A stretch of 64,000 nucleotides of DNA from Arthrobacter pascens (GTDB lineage: Bacteria > Actinomycetota > Actinomycetes > Actinomycetales > Micrococcaceae). The stretch is taken from positions 4,216,001-4,280,000 of the forward strand of contig NZ_JAUSWY010000001.1 of assembly GCF_030815585.1 (NCBI RefSeq). Direction: 5' to 3'. Positions 27,992 through 37,877 of this stretch are shown one piece after another. A program made the position numbers and the translations under genes. The stretch's first letter is position 1. Every line of letters begins with the position of its first letter. The notes beneath the pieces are model-generated. The model saw only the letters and a program-made list of their open reading frames with translations, ran no database searches and had not been told where the DNA came from.

Positions 27992-30058
27992 TTAGCCGTG
28001 GAGGCCGTCTGGGCCCGAGTCGGTGACTCCGCTCTGGAACGGGGCATCCTCCGGGACACCCTGCGGGTGCGGGGGCTGCGCGTCCAGCGGTTCCTCAAGT
28101 CGCGCTTCCTTGGCTTCCTCCTGTGCCTCGCGTTCGGCCTTCTCCTGACGGGACTCCACCGGGCCGGCCTGCTGGACCGGCCGGGTTTCCTTGGAAAGCC
28201 AGACCTCACGGAAGTCACGCTTGCGGATCTCCGAGAAGATGTGCGCGATCTCGGCTTGGTTCAGGGTTTCCCGCTCCAGGAGCTCAAGGGCCAGCTGGTC
28301 CAGGACGTCACGGTTCTCGGTGAGGATGGCGTAGGCCTCGTCGTGCGCCTGGTCGATCAGGCGCCGTACTTCCTCATCCACCACGTAGGCGATCTGGTCC
28401 GAGTAGTTGCGCTCGTGCCCGGCGTCGCGGCCCAGGAACGGCTCGCCGCCGCCCTGGCCCAGGCGCACAGCACCCACGCGTTCGCTCATGCCGAACTCAG
28501 TGACCATCTTCCGGGCCGTGGAGGTGGCCTTTTCGATGTCGTTGGAGGCTCCCGTGGAGGGATCGTGGAAGACGATCTCCTCGGCGACGCGGCCGCCCAT
28601 GGCGTAGGCCATCTGGTCCAGCAGCTCGTTGCGGGTGATGGAGTACTTGTCGTTGTCCGGCACCACCATGGTGTAGCCCAGGGCACGGCCGCGGGGCAGG
28701 ATGGTGATCTTGGTGACCGGGGCGGAGTTCCGCAGCGCGGCAGCTACCAGGGCGTGTCCACCCTCGTGGTAGGCAGTGATCTTGCGCTCGTGCTCCTTCA
28801 TGACGCGGCTGCGCTTCTGCGGGCCGGCCATAACGCGGTCGATGGCCTCGTCCAGGGCACGGTCGTCAATGAGGTTGGCGTTGGAGCGCGCCGTGAGCAG
28901 TGCGGCCTCGTTCAACACGTTGGCCAGATCGGCGCCGGTGTAACCGGGAGTCTTCTTCGCCACCGCCTTGAGGTCAACGCCCGGGGCCATCGGCTTGCCC
29001 TTGGCGTGCACCTGCAGGATCTGGTCACGTCCGATGAGGTCCGGTGCGTCCACGGAAATCTGGCGGTCAAAACGGCCCGGACGCAACAGCGCGGGGTCCA
29101 GGACATCGGGACGGTTCGTGGCGGCGATCAGGATGACGTTGGTCTTGACGTCGAAACCGTCCATCTCAACCAGGAGCTGGTTGAGGGTCTGCTCGCGTTC
29201 GTCGTTGCCGCCGCCGATGCCGGCACCGCGGTGACGGCCGACGGCGTCGATCTCGTCCACAAAGATGATGGCGGGCGAGTTGGCCTTGGCCTGCTCGAAG
29301 AGGTCGCGGACGCGGGAGGCACCGACGCCGACGAACATTTCAACAAAGTCCGAGCCGGAGATGGAGAAGAACGGCACGCCGGCCTCGCCGGCAACAGCAC
29401 GGGCCAGGAGGGTCTTGCCGGTTCCCGGAGCGCCATAGAGCAGCACGCCTTTGGGGATCTTGGCCCCCACCGCCTGGAACTTGGCCGGTTCCTGCAGGAA
29501 CTCCTTGATTTCCTGGAGCTCCTCAACGGCTTCGTCCGCACCGGCAACGTCCACGAACGTCACCTGCGGCATGTCCTTGTTGACCATCTTGGCCTTGGAC
29601 TTGCCGAACTGCATGATCTTGGAGCCGCCACCCTGCATCCGGGTCATCAGGAACCAGAACAGCGCGCCCAGCAGGATAACTGGGATCAAGAGGGAGAGCA
29701 GGCCGGAGAACCAGTTGCTTTCGATGGGCTGGTCCGTGTAGCCGCTGGCGGGCTTGGCGTCCGTGACGGCCTTGACCACGTCCTGGGCACGGGCGTCCAC
29801 GAAGAAGAACTGGACGCTCTTGCCCTTGTCCTGACCGTCGACCTGCAGGTTGTCTTTCAGCACCAGGTCCACGCGGTTTTCACCGTCGAAGATCTTCGCC
29901 TGCTCAACTTTGCCGCTGTCGGCAAGGAGCGCAAGGCCCTTATCTGTGTCGATCCGCGCCGCGCCGCCGGGAGCCAGCGTTGCAAAGGCCACAAGGAGCA
30001 TGCCGATCACAACAACGATCCAGATGCCCGGGCCCTTGAAGAAATTCTTAGCTTTCAT
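27992..30058 (-). CDS. ftsH: FtsH membrane zinc metalloprotease
   Basis: The 688-residue protein has N-terminal membrane helix (about 12-29), a periplasmic-type domain, a second helix (about 118-137), AAA+ Walker A GAPGTGKT (209-216), Walker B IIFVDEID (264-271), the SRH region near 310-330, and the zinc site HEGGH (431-435). The tail after 610 is charged and disordered. It degrades membrane and short-lived proteins. The mRNA before the start carries AGGAGG about 20 nt upstream, with a small hairpin (30064-30077) between it and the ATG. It heads the folate operon. Confidence 0.96.
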   Translation of the reverse strand: MKAKNFFKGPGIWIVVVIGMLLVAFATLAPGGAARIDTDKGLALLADSGKVEQAKIFDGENRVDLVLKDNLQVDGQDKGKSVQFFFVDARAQDVVKAVTDAKPASGYTDQPIESNWFSGLLSLLIPVILLGALFWFLMTRMQGGGSKIMQFGKSKAKMVNKDMPQVTFVDVAGADEAVEELQEIKEFLQEPAKFQAVGAKIPKGVLLYGAPGTGKTLLARAVAGEAGVPFFSISGSDFVEMFVGVGASRVRDLFEQAKANSPAIIFVDEIDAVGRHRGAGIGGGNDEREQTLNQLLVEMDGFDVKTNVILIAATNRPDVLDPALLRPGRFDRQISVDAPDLIGRDQILQVHAKGKPMAPGVDLKAVAKKTPGYTGADLANVLNEAALLTARSNANLIDDRALDEAIDRVMAGPQKRSRVMKEHERKITAYHEGGHALVAAALRNSAPVTKITILPRGRALGYTMVVPDNDKYSITRNELLDQMAYAMGGRVAEEIVFHDPSTGASNDIEKATSTARKMVTEFGMSERVGAVRLGQGGGEPFLGRDAGHERNYSDQIAYVVDEEVRRLIDQAHDEAYAILTENRDVLDQLALELLERETLNQAEIAHIFSEIRKRDFREVWLSKETRPVQQAGPVESRQEKAEREAQEEAKEARLEEPLDAQPPHPQGVPEDAPFQSGVTDSGPDGLHG

Positions 30059-30249
30059 CTGTTCGGGGCTGGCCCCGTCCCTCCTGGTAGTGCCGCACGG
30101 CGAGTGGTTTGCGCGCGTGTGTGGTGCTGCTTCAGCTTCTAGCTATACACCGTTCGGAGTAAATCACGCACGGAATCGCTCAAAAGTTCCCTCTGGGCGT
30201 AGCAAGAGGAGGAGGGGCCGCGCACGGAGGCCGGTTCCCGCCGGCCGTA
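30059..30249. other. ftsH promoter and leader region
   Basis: Minus-strand -10 candidate TATAGC at 30142-30147, no good -35 seen. Near the start, CGGGG-CCAG-CCCCG (30064-30077) forms a hairpin between the AGGAGG (30080-30085) and the ATG, shortening the effective distance. The region also carries the downstream flank of the fructan locus. Confidence 0.4.
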
Positions 30250-31839
30250 CTAGCTGAGAGCCGATACGTCCAGCTTCCTGATGGTGGCGGGCCCGCCGTC
30301 GGCGAACACCGATGTGCCCGATTGTCCGGCGTAGGGAAACACCAGGTCGGTCAGGACCACCTTCCCGCCTTGGGCGAACACCTCCACCGAGCAATGGTCG
30401 ACGACGATGCGCAGCGTGAGCACGCCGCCGTCCAAGGCCAGCGGGGAGGACTCAGCCGAAGGAAAGCTTGGGTGGAACCCGGTGTCCCCCGCGTTGCGGC
30501 GGTCCAGACTCAGCAGCCCGGCGGTTGGGTCGTAGGCCAAGACAGCCGCAGCGCCGCCGTCGGAATCTGCCCACAACCGGAAGCCGACCTTCTGCGCTGC
30601 GCCCGGAAGGATCTCCGCCTCGATGAGCTGCGCCGTGCCGGGTACGACGTCCGGGAGCCTGAGTACACGGTCGCAGAGATCCATGCCGCTGATGGACTGT
30701 ATGTTCCGACGGCCCGGGAGGACGGGTTTCTGGACCAGGCAGGGCCGGCCGTCCACCATTTCCAGGGTGACTTCCCGGGCCAGGGACATGCCGGACCGCC
30801 AGGGGAAAGTGGGCAGCGAGTTGGCGTAGTCCCAGTTGTTCAACCAGCCGATCATGATGCGCCGGTTGTCGGGGGCGTTGCTGAAGGACACTGCTGCGTA
30901 GTAGTCGCGGCCCCAGTCCAGCCAGCGGCATTCACGGAGCCTGGCGGCGTTGGCGGGATCGGTCCCGTCCACCGGGGATTCCAGCAGGGAAGAAGGATCC
31001 GGGGTGAAGGTGGCGCCATCGAAATCTCCCACGAAGTACTGGCCGCCGGACCCGCCGGCCACGGCGCCCGGATTGAGGTTCACCACCAGCACCCATTTGG
31101 CGTGGACTGGATCCCCATCCACAGGCAGCGGGAAGAGGTCAGGGCATTCCCACTCTCCCCCGACTGCGTTGGCCGGCCCGAATTCGCTGGCAAGCGCCCA
31201 TTCCCGCAGGTTGGCCGAACGGTAGAAGACCACCTTCTGCTCCCCGGCCTCGACGGCGGCCATCACCCACTCCGGACCGTCCGGGCCGGGATAGCTGAAG
31301 ACCTTGGGATCGCGGAAGTTGGCCGAAGCCCGTGTCAGGACGGGGTTCCCGCTGAACTTGGTCCACGTCATGCCGGCGTCGTTGCTGTACGCGAGGGATT
31401 GGGCCTGCGTGCCGGCATGCGGTGTCCCGTCCTTAAAGGCGCTGGTGTAGATGGCTACCAGCGGAGGGTTGGCGGCAGTGCCAAATCCGGAGGTGTTGGC
31501 CTGGTCCGCCACGATGCTTCCGGAATAGACGTCCTCAGTGGCATCGCAGGCGATGGCGACCGGCTGCTCCGTCCAGTGCACCAAGTCAGTGGACGTGGCG
31601 TGGCCCCAGGACATGTTGCCCCATACATTCGCGTGCGGATTGTTCTGGTAGTACAGGTGGTACGTGCCGCCGTAGTAGACCAGGCCGTTGGGGTCGTTAA
31701 GCCAGGTGTCCCTCGCCGTGTAGTGAATTGCCGGGCGGTAATGGGGCGTATCCGCCTGCGCTTTCACGGCAATTGGCTGCAGCTGTGCCAGCGGCAGCTG
31801 GGGTGGCTGCGGGCGTGCGTCATCGAGGCGACTGGACAT
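30250..31839 (-). CDS. GH32 fructosidase (intracellular beta-fructofuranosidase/inulinase)
   Basis: The 529-residue protein has the GH32 five-blade propeller with nucleophile Asp49 in WLNDPNG, transition-state Asp177 in FRDP, and acid/base Glu231 in ECP, followed by a C-terminal beta-sandwich. Such enzymes cleave fructose from inulin, levan, sucrose or inulobiose. There is no signal peptide, so it acts in the cytoplasm on imported fructo-oligosaccharide. It is the last gene of the sugar operon. In this context the likely substrate is inulobiose from difructose anhydride. Confidence 0.92.
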   Translation of the reverse strand: MSSRLDDARPQPPQLPLAQLQPIAVKAQADTPHYRPAIHYTARDTWLNDPNGLVYYGGTYHLYYQNNPHANVWGNMSWGHATSTDLVHWTEQPVAIACDATEDVYSGSIVADQANTSGFGTAANPPLVAIYTSAFKDGTPHAGTQAQSLAYSNDAGMTWTKFSGNPVLTRASANFRDPKVFSYPGPDGPEWVMAAVEAGEQKVVFYRSANLREWALASEFGPANAVGGEWECPDLFPLPVDGDPVHAKWVLVVNLNPGAVAGGSGGQYFVGDFDGATFTPDPSSLLESPVDGTDPANAARLRECRWLDWGRDYYAAVSFSNAPDNRRIMIGWLNNWDYANSLPTFPWRSGMSLAREVTLEMVDGRPCLVQKPVLPGRRNIQSISGMDLCDRVLRLPDVVPGTAQLIEAEILPGAAQKVGFRLWADSDGGAAAVLAYDPTAGLLSLDRRNAGDTGFHPSFPSAESSPLALDGGVLTLRIVVDHCSVEVFAQGGKVVLTDLVFPYAGQSGTSVFADGGPATIRKLDVSALS

Positions 31840-31909
31840 GATGGTGTTGATCCTTGGTCTGGTAGGTAGGAGTGCCGGGTCTGTCAGGACGGTGAACGGC
31901 GGTCAGTGA

Positions 31910-32959
31910 TCAGCGCGGCGGCGCGGGTGCCGCCACGGATTCCCGTGTCACCAGGGGGCAGTCCAGAATGGTCGGGTGGAGGGCCATGAGGGCCAGGTCA
32001 GTTTTTCCTTCGATGGCGTCAATCAGGCTGTCGGTAGCCCACGCGCCCATTTCGTAGTGCGGGAGGGCAACGGTGGTAAGGCCCGGGTGCAGGTTGGCGG
32101 CGATGAGTTGCTGGTCATCGAAACCCACCACTGACAGGTCGTCCGGGATGGCCAGTCCCAGCTCTGCCGCGGCACGGTAGGCGCCCATGGCCATCCGGTC
32201 GTTGTAACAGAACAGCCCGGTGGGCCGGTCCGGCCTGTCCAGCATCCGGCGTGCTGCCTCGTAGCCTCCCGGCACTTCTGACAGCTCGGATTCAACAGGT
32301 GCCGTCTCGCCGTCGAGCCCTGCTTCCGTCAAGGTGGCCCGGAAGCCGCGGAGGCGGTCGCGGGTGGCCGGAACGTCGTCGGTGTTGTTAAGGAAACCGA
32401 TACGGGTATGGCCCGCTGCCAATAAACTTGCGACGGCGGCCCGGGCGCCGCCTTCCTCGTCCGGCACTACGGCGGTGAGGCTTCGGCCCGTGCTGACAGC
32501 GTCCACCAGGACGGTGGGTACGTTACCCAGGTTCGCCGGGACCTGCACGTCCCGGTGGTACATGGTGGCGTAGAGGATACCGTCCACCCGGCGCTCCAGG
32601 AGGGCCTCGACGTCGGCCTCCCGGGATTCGGCACTGGCCGAGCCGGACGTGTTGATGATCATGAGGTTGTAGCCGCGTGCGCGCGCGGCCTCGTCTGCGC
32701 CGAGGATGATCCGCCCGGCATGGGGCGTGGTGGCGATGTCCTCGCTGACCAACCCCAGCATGCCGGTCCGCTGGGTCCGGAGTGCCTGGGCCAGGCGGTT
32801 AGGACCGTAACCCAGCTGCTCGGCGGCCGACTTCACCTTGTCCCTGGTATCCGGGCTGATCCGTGCGTAGGACACGTCGTTCAGGACGTGGGAAACCGTG
32901 GTCACAGACACCCCGGCGGCGACTGCTACGTCCTTGATGCCAATGTTCTTGTTGCTCAA
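31910..32959 (-). CDS. LacI-family transcriptional regulator
   Basis: The 349-residue regulator has the N-terminal LacI helix-turn-helix (GIKDVAVAAGVSVTTVSHVL, residues 7-26), a hinge helix and a periplasmic-binding-like sugar domain. The TTG at 32959 has GTGGAG about 8 nt upstream. Located in the middle of the operon, it should repress it, with the operator at 37730-37746 as the best candidate site, relieved by an imported fructo-disaccharide. Confidence 0.93.
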   Translation of the reverse strand: MSNKNIGIKDVAVAAGVSVTTVSHVLNDVSYARISPDTRDKVKSAAEQLGYGPNRLAQALRTQRTGMLGLVSEDIATTPHAGRIILGADEAARARGYNLMIINTSGSASAESREADVEALLERRVDGILYATMYHRDVQVPANLGNVPTVLVDAVSTGRSLTAVVPDEEGGARAAVASLLAAGHTRIGFLNNTDDVPATRDRLRGFRATLTEAGLDGETAPVESELSEVPGGYEAARRMLDRPDRPTGLFCYNDRMAMGAYRAAAELGLAIPDDLSVVGFDDQQLIAANLHPGLTTVALPHYEMGAWATDSLIDAIEGKTDLALMALHPTILDCPLVTRESVAAPAPPR

Positions 32960-33014
32960 CGGTCTCCACGTCCTTTTGGTTTGGTTTCAGTGCTGGTCAG
33001 GCCTGGCTTTTAGG

Positions 33015-34406
33015 CTACAGACGGGTAATCGTTTCCCGGGTTGCCGGCGTTGCCGTGTTCGATGGCGGGAAACCGACCGTGGGTGTGGCCCTCAAGGCGT
33101 TAACAGCCCTATCCGCGATAACTTGGGCATCACTTCCGGAATCAAGGATCGTATTCCTGGCTGATTCGGAATCGACCATGACGGCCGTAACGGCGAGGCC
33201 GTCCGAAGCCTCGGTCGCCAACAGAGCGTCCACCTGAGCCGAGAAGCAAGAGTCACTTGACTTGGATTGAACGTCCATAGCCACCACGTGGTTGCTGGAG
33301 ACGAAGTTGCCAACCCCCGCCATCAGCCGGATGATGACAGGCGTCGCACCTGCCGGCCGGATGCTCTCTGAGTCGATGATCTGGGAGAAGTGGTTGGCGA
33401 CGACAGAGTTGTTGCTGCCGCTCACACAGAGAAGCCCGTGGAGGTCGTTCAGTCCGTTGTCGACTCCCACGAAGGGCGTCCAGGGCTCATGGTCACGCAA
33501 GAAGTGATTCGTGGCCACGAGGTTCTCCGTACTATTCGCTGCGAGAATCAGCATGCCAGGGTAGAACGAATGCAAACGGTTGTTCGTGACGCTTGACCTC
33601 GTGACGCCCTTGAGATGGACGCTGCTCGCACCACGGGGGAACACGTTGTTCGCGGTTATCAGGAGCCCGCCATGGTTCTCGGCGTAGATCGAGTGGCCCT
33701 TAGGGCCTGCTCCGACCAGGTTGTCGGTGATCGTTGATGCCTGTCCCCACCCGCGCAGCTCGATGCAGCTTCCGCATTCGGCTATGAAGTTGTCGTGAAT
33801 GGAAAGCGCGTCCGCCTTGTAGATGGTGAGAGCGTTCTCAAGGTAGACGAACCCCATGCCATTCACGCGGAATGAGTCATTGGCGTCCGCGACGTAGATC
33901 CCGGTCTTGCCGTTGGCGTAGGTGTTCTCCGGATGCATCCCCGAGCCATCCGGGGTGAAGTGCAACCCGTCGATGCAGAAGTTGGAGAACTCCACCGAGC
34001 TGATCCGCGGGCTCCCGCTCCGCTCAACGTAGAACGCGGCTCCCTCGGATTCCTCACCGTCTCCGGCGAGGGGAATGTCAACCAGAACGCGACTCCCTCC
34101 GGGCCACAGCTCATGCAAGTCGGGCCATTCGTCTTCGGGAACGTTGAACCGGATGCTCGACGACGTAAAGCCGTGTCCGGAGCCATGGATCCTGAGGAAG
34201 CTGACATCGATCACCACCTGCGTGCGGAGGTGGTAGTCCCCGGGCGGAATGTAGATCACCGCGCCTGGCTTTCCTCCATTGTTCTCATCGGTGACCGTCT
34301 GCCGGTCCTTGATGTCAGCGATGATGCTGTTGATTACTTCGCCGACGTCCTCCGACGGATTACCGACGGGCCATGTAGTCACGTCGTAGCAGTTGTTGCT
34401 TGACAT
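33015..34406 (-). CDS. GH91 family protein, likely difructose-anhydride hydrolase
   Basis: The 463-residue product matches the GH91 right-handed beta-helix family: Asp199 in KADAL and Glu210 in AECG, 11 residues apart, agree with the catalytic pair reported for inulin fructotransferase (D233/E244, from memory). Family members either make difructose anhydrides from inulin outside the cell, or are intracellular DFA-III hydrolases. This copy starts MSSNNCYDV with no signal peptide and shares an operon with permeases, so a cytoplasmic difructose-anhydride hydrolase giving inulobiose is most likely. Whether the substrate is DFA I or DFA III cannot be told. ATG 34406 has AAAGGGAAG upstream. Confidence 0.85.
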   Translation of the reverse strand: MSSNNCYDVTTWPVGNPSEDVGEVINSIIADIKDRQTVTDENNGGKPGAVIYIPPGDYHLRTQVVIDVSFLRIHGSGHGFTSSSIRFNVPEDEWPDLHELWPGGSRVLVDIPLAGDGEESEGAAFYVERSGSPRISSVEFSNFCIDGLHFTPDGSGMHPENTYANGKTGIYVADANDSFRVNGMGFVYLENALTIYKADALSIHDNFIAECGSCIELRGWGQASTITDNLVGAGPKGHSIYAENHGGLLITANNVFPRGASSVHLKGVTRSSVTNNRLHSFYPGMLILAANSTENLVATNHFLRDHEPWTPFVGVDNGLNDLHGLLCVSGSNNSVVANHFSQIIDSESIRPAGATPVIIRLMAGVGNFVSSNHVVAMDVQSKSSDSCFSAQVDALLATEASDGLAVTAVMVDSESARNTILDSGSDAQVIADRAVNALRATPTVGFPPSNTATPATRETITRL

Positions 34407-34433
34407 AAGTTCTTCCCTTTGTGTGGTGGTTTC

Positions 34434-35411
34434 TCAGCCCTTGACGGCGCCGAGCGTCATGCCCGCGACGATCTTGCGCTGCAAGAGAAGCGTGAGGACG
34501 ATAACGGGGATCGAGTAGACGGCGGCGAGTGCCGTCATGGATCCCCAGTCCAGTCCGAACTGCGTCTGGAAGTTTGCGATGACCACGGGGGTGGTCTGGG
34601 ACCTGACGGCGGTCATCAGGAGGGCGAACAGAAATTCGTTCCAGGAAGCGAGGAAGGCGAAGATGGCCGTTACCGCAATGCCGCCGGACACTACAGGGAT
34701 GACCACGCGCCACAGGGCGCCCAGCCTGCTGCAGCCGTCCACGGTGGCCGCTTCCTCCAAGTCCTGCGGAACGGCTTCGAAGAAGCTGGACATGAGCCAG
34801 ATCGAGAGGGGCAGCGAGATGGTGGTGTGGGCGATGGACAGGGCGATCGGTGTGTCGGCGAGTCCCGCTGCCGACATCATCGATGCGAGCGGGATGCCGA
34901 TGGCCACCGGCGGGACCATCCGTGTGACGAGTGCCGCCATGATGAACACCCGGCCGCTGGGGGTCTTGTACCGGGTGATCCCGTAGGCAGCCGGTACCGC
35001 CAGCACCAGGGACAGAACCGTGCTGATGATGGCCGTCTGGGTGCTGTTGATGAAGGAGGCCAGCACCCCGCTGCGGCCCAGCGCGTTGGTGTAGTTCTCC
35101 AAGGTCCATTCCCTGGGGAGGATGGTGGGCGGAACGGCGATGGTGTCGATCGGCGTCTTGAAGGACGTGAAGAGCAGGTAGAGGAACGGGAAGCCGTAGA
35201 GGATCATGGCCGCCGCGAGGAGGATCCAGAGCAGCGTCCTGGTGCTGCGCTTGCCTGCCTCAAGGCCCTCCGCGTGATGACGGGGACGGCGCCTGCGGCC
35301 TCCCCCAGTGTCCGTGTGGGTCTTTGTGCCCTTCCGGGAACCCGCCGCTGCGGCCGGCAGGGTGGTTTCAGTTGACTTTGTGCCGCCAAGGCGGTGGTCT
35401 GCGAGGCTCAT
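34434..35411 (-). CDS. ABC sugar transporter permease 2 (CUT1, MsmG/MalG-like)
   Basis: The 325-residue protein has six membrane segments and the permease signature EEAATVDGCSRLGALWRVVIP near residues 225-245 (EAA-x3-G loop that docks on the ATPase). About 50 basic, Arg-rich residues precede the first helix. The ATG at 35411 overlaps the stop of permease 1 (TGATG). Confidence 0.93.
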   Translation of the reverse strand: MSLADHRLGGTKSTETTLPAAAAGSRKGTKTHTDTGGGRRRRPRHHAEGLEAGKRSTRTLLWILLAAAMILYGFPFLYLLFTSFKTPIDTIAVPPTILPREWTLENYTNALGRSGVLASFINSTQTAIISTVLSLVLAVPAAYGITRYKTPSGRVFIMAALVTRMVPPVAIGIPLASMMSAAGLADTPIALSIAHTTISLPLSIWLMSSFFEAVPQDLEEAATVDGCSRLGALWRVVIPVVSGGIAVTAIFAFLASWNEFLFALLMTAVRSQTTPVVIANFQTQFGLDWGSMTALAAVYSIPVIVLTLLLQRKIVAGMTLGAVKG

Positions 35412-36298
35412 CAGTTGTCCTTTCCTGGCCGCCAGATGGTGGCGACGGCGAAGAAGGCGACGCCGAGCATGGCCAGCAGGTAGATGGTGCCCATGGCGCT
35501 TGCCAGCCCAGGATCGCCGAAGCGGATCATGGTGCGGTAGATCAGCAGGCTCATGGTTTCCGAGGCGGACTGCGGGCCGCCGTTGGTCTGGATCAGGATC
35601 GTGTCGAAGGCACGGGCGGCGTCGATGCCGCGCACTACCAGTGCCACGGCGATGACGGGCCGGAGCAATGGAAGGATGATGCGGAAGAGCAGTGCGGGGG
35701 CGCGTGCCCCGTCCAGCTTGGCAGCCTCGATGAGGTCGCCCGGGATGTTCTGCAGGCCGGCAAACAGCACCAGGCACATAAACGACGTGGTGAGCCAGAT
35801 GTCCGGAATCGCCACCGAGAACAGCACGATGTTGGGGTCGGACAGCCAGCCGATCTGGTTGGGGTTGGCCAGCAGTCCGGCTTGGTGCATGAGGGTTCCG
35901 ATCAGGCCGAAGTTGTCGATCATCAGGAACTTCCACAGCAGGCCTGCCACGATGGGCGCGATCATGAGCGGATACAGGAACACGGTCCGCCAGATCTGGG
36001 AGTTGCGGCCCAGCATGGTGAACAGCAAGGCCATCCCGAGCCCGAGCGCGAACTCGAGGGTGACCACCACCAGGGTGTAGGCCAGCGTGCGCCAGCCGGC
36101 TCCCATAAAGGCTTCCGAAGCGAAGGCCCGGAGATAGTTGTCCATGCCCACGAAGTCACGGGGACCGCCGGCCATGGGCGAGATCTTGAAGAAGCTGTCA
36201 GTGACCAGGCGGAGCAGTGGGTAGGCCACAAATATGGCGAGGAACAAGGCCGCCGGGGTCATCAGGAACATTGCGAAGCGGCGATCGGAGATGCGCAC
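35411..36298 (-). CDS. ABC sugar transporter permease 1 (CUT1, MsmF/MalF-like)
   Basis: The 295-residue protein has six membrane helices and the EAAKLDGARAPALLFRIILP loop near residues 195-214. The GTG at 36298 has GGAAGAG upstream; the frame runs back to 36511, but that sequence overlaps the binding protein gene. No ATPase is encoded in the operon, so it probably uses a shared MsiK-type ATPase elsewhere in the genome. Confidence 0.92.
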   Translation of the reverse strand: MRISDRRFAMFLMTPAALFLAIFVAYPLLRLVTDSFFKISPMAGGPRDFVGMDNYLRAFASEAFMGAGWRTLAYTLVVVTLEFALGLGMALLFTMLGRNSQIWRTVFLYPLMIAPIVAGLLWKFLMIDNFGLIGTLMHQAGLLANPNQIGWLSDPNIVLFSVAIPDIWLTTSFMCLVLFAGLQNIPGDLIEAAKLDGARAPALLFRIILPLLRPVIAVALVVRGIDAARAFDTILIQTNGGPQSASETMSLLIYRTMIRFGDPGLASAMGTIYLLAMLGVAFFAVATIWRPGKDN

Positions 36299-36393
36299 GG
36301 TTTTCTCTTCCGCTTGTTGGGGTTCTGCTTGTTGGGGCCGCGGCCGGCACCGATGTGGCTGGTGCCGTACGGTCAGATGCCGGCCGCGGAGTC

Positions 36394-37671
36394 TTACTTG
36401 AGGAGGTCCTGGATCTGCTTCTTCGCGTCGGCCAGGAGGGTAGTGGAGTCGCCGCCGGCCACAGCTTTCTGCAGGAGCGGCACCAGGACGGTGTCCACAA
36501 TCTGCTGCCACTTTTCGGTTGCCGGGCGGGTAGCGGTGGCGTTCCCGTTGAGGGTTTCGATCAGCGGGCCGAAGCTTTCATAACCGGGCTGGTCCTGGTA
36601 CTTCTCGAAGGCGGAGATGCGTGAGGCGAGGCCCAGGCTGGACTCGATGCCCAGGCTGTTGTGGTCGTACGCGCATTTGATGAACTTCTTGGCGTTGTCC
36701 GTGTTTTTGGTGCCCTTGGGAACCGTCAGGTACCACGGGCCGGGAACACCTGCCACTCCCGCGCTGCCCCCGATCATCGGAGCCGCGCCGACCTTGCCGG
36801 CCACCGGGGAGTCCTTGGGAATCTGGCGGTAGGCGTGTGCCCAGAACCGGGTCATAGCGGTCTTGCCCTGGTTGAACAGGTTCTGAGCCGCTGCCCAGTC
36901 AACCTGCGCAGCCCCGGGAGGGGCGGACGGTGTCAGGCTGGTGTAGAAGTCCAGCGCCTCCTTGTGGGCCGCGTTGTCGATGACCACGTTGTTGTTTTCA
37001 TCCAGCACCATCGGGGAACCGGCCTGGAGGACGTGGGCCAGCCATTCGGTCTCCACTCCGCCCTTCACGTCTGTGCCGTACATCCCGTCCTTTGTGAAGA
37101 ACTCGGAGATGTCCTGGTACTGCTTCCACGTGGTGGGCGCGGCCAATTCGTAGCCGTACTTGGATTGGAAATCGGCCTTGTTCTGGGGGTCCTCGAAGAG
37201 ATCCTTGCGGTAGAGGATGATCTCAGCGTTGGTCCAGGCGGGCATGCCGATGAAGTGGCCGTCCACGTTCGCTTCCTTCACGAGCGCGGGGAAGATGTCC
37301 TTCTTGGCCTCGTCGGTGAAGAGTTCGTCGATGGGCTGGACTGCGTCCTTGAAGCTAGGCAGCCACACGGAGTCCAATGCCGCGACGTCGAAGGAGACGT
37401 TGCCGGAGGAGAATTCGCTGGAAAGCCTGTTGAACATGCCGTCGTAGGGCAGCTCGACAAAGTTGACGTCGATTCCGGCGTCCTTCTTGCACTGCTCGGC
37501 CACGCCAGTCAGCTCGGCGTGGCCGCCGGCCTCCACTAGGACGTTAACGGTGCTGGCGGCGCTACCGGACGAGGACGGGCCCCCGGCGCCGCACCCAGTG
37601 GCCGCAAGCGCGACGGCGGTGCAGAGGCCGCCAATAGTGGCGAACCTGTTGATGGTTTTTCGAGTGGACAT
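36394..37671 (-). CDS. Sugar-binding lipoprotein of ABC transporter
   Basis: The 425-residue protein has a lipoprotein signal peptide with lipobox LAATG-Cys27 and is a family-1 extracellular solute-binding protein (MalE/MsmE-like). It is first in the operon, directly downstream of the promoter and operator, and would be the most strongly expressed product. The ligand in this context is probably difructose anhydride or another fructo-disaccharide. Confidence 0.93.
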   Translation of the reverse strand: MSTRKTINRFATIGGLCTAVALAATGCGAGGPSSSGSAASTVNVLVEAGGHAELTGVAEQCKKDAGIDVNFVELPYDGMFNRLSSEFSSGNVSFDVAALDSVWLPSFKDAVQPIDELFTDEAKKDIFPALVKEANVDGHFIGMPAWTNAEIILYRKDLFEDPQNKADFQSKYGYELAAPTTWKQYQDISEFFTKDGMYGTDVKGGVETEWLAHVLQAGSPMVLDENNNVVIDNAAHKEALDFYTSLTPSAPPGAAQVDWAAAQNLFNQGKTAMTRFWAHAYRQIPKDSPVAGKVGAAPMIGGSAGVAGVPGPWYLTVPKGTKNTDNAKKFIKCAYDHNSLGIESSLGLASRISAFEKYQDQPGYESFGPLIETLNGNATATRPATEKWQQIVDTVLVPLLQKAVAGGDSTTLLADAKKQIQDLLK

Positions 37672-37729
37672 CGCTGTCGACTCACTTTCTCTCGAACGGA
37701 ATGGCGAGATGAACTGGTGGGATGAAAAA

Positions 37730-37746
37730 TCGTTTTGCCAAAACGA
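37730..37746. promoter_or_regulatory. LacI-type operator of the fructan operon
   Basis: TCGTTTTGCCAAAACGA is a 17-bp palindrome with 8-bp arms and one central base. It begins 10 nt downstream of the -10 box, so a bound regulator would block transcription. The LacI gene of this operon is the natural partner. Confidence 0.8.
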
Positions 37747-37755
37747 CTTGGCAAC

Positions 37756-37785
37756 ACATTAGAAGGTGGTCCGTCAGAGTGTCAA
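37756..37785 (-). promoter_or_regulatory. Promoter of the fructan operon
   Basis: On the minus strand, TTGACA (37780-37785), 18 nt, then TAATGT (37756-37761). Confidence 0.75.
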
Positions 37786-37812
37786 GGGTCACATGTGTAC
37801 AAATTTCCACCC

Positions 37813-37842
37813 TTGACCCCGAGTTGGCCGGGCGCCTACAGT
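37813..37842 (+). promoter_or_regulatory. Divergent promoter with no intact gene
   Basis: TTGACC (37813-37818), 18 nt, then TACAGT (37837-37842). The downstream sequence begins with a truncated pseudogene. This promoter probably once served a divergent inulin fructotransferase gene. Confidence 0.6.
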
Positions 37843-37862
37843 GAGCCTCGGTCGCCGACCAA

Positions 37863-37873
37863 TCGTTTTGGCA
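37863..37873 (+). promoter_or_regulatory. Half operator behind divergent promoter
   Basis: TCGTTTTGGCA matches the first half and centre of the operator at 37730; the second half (CATTTTGG) is degenerate. Confidence 0.55.
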
Positions 37874-37877
37874 CATT

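Noticed and set aside
27617..30142. 841-codon plus-strand frame over ftsH and folE
   Set aside because: Antisense of highly conserved genes; composition is that of a shadow frame.
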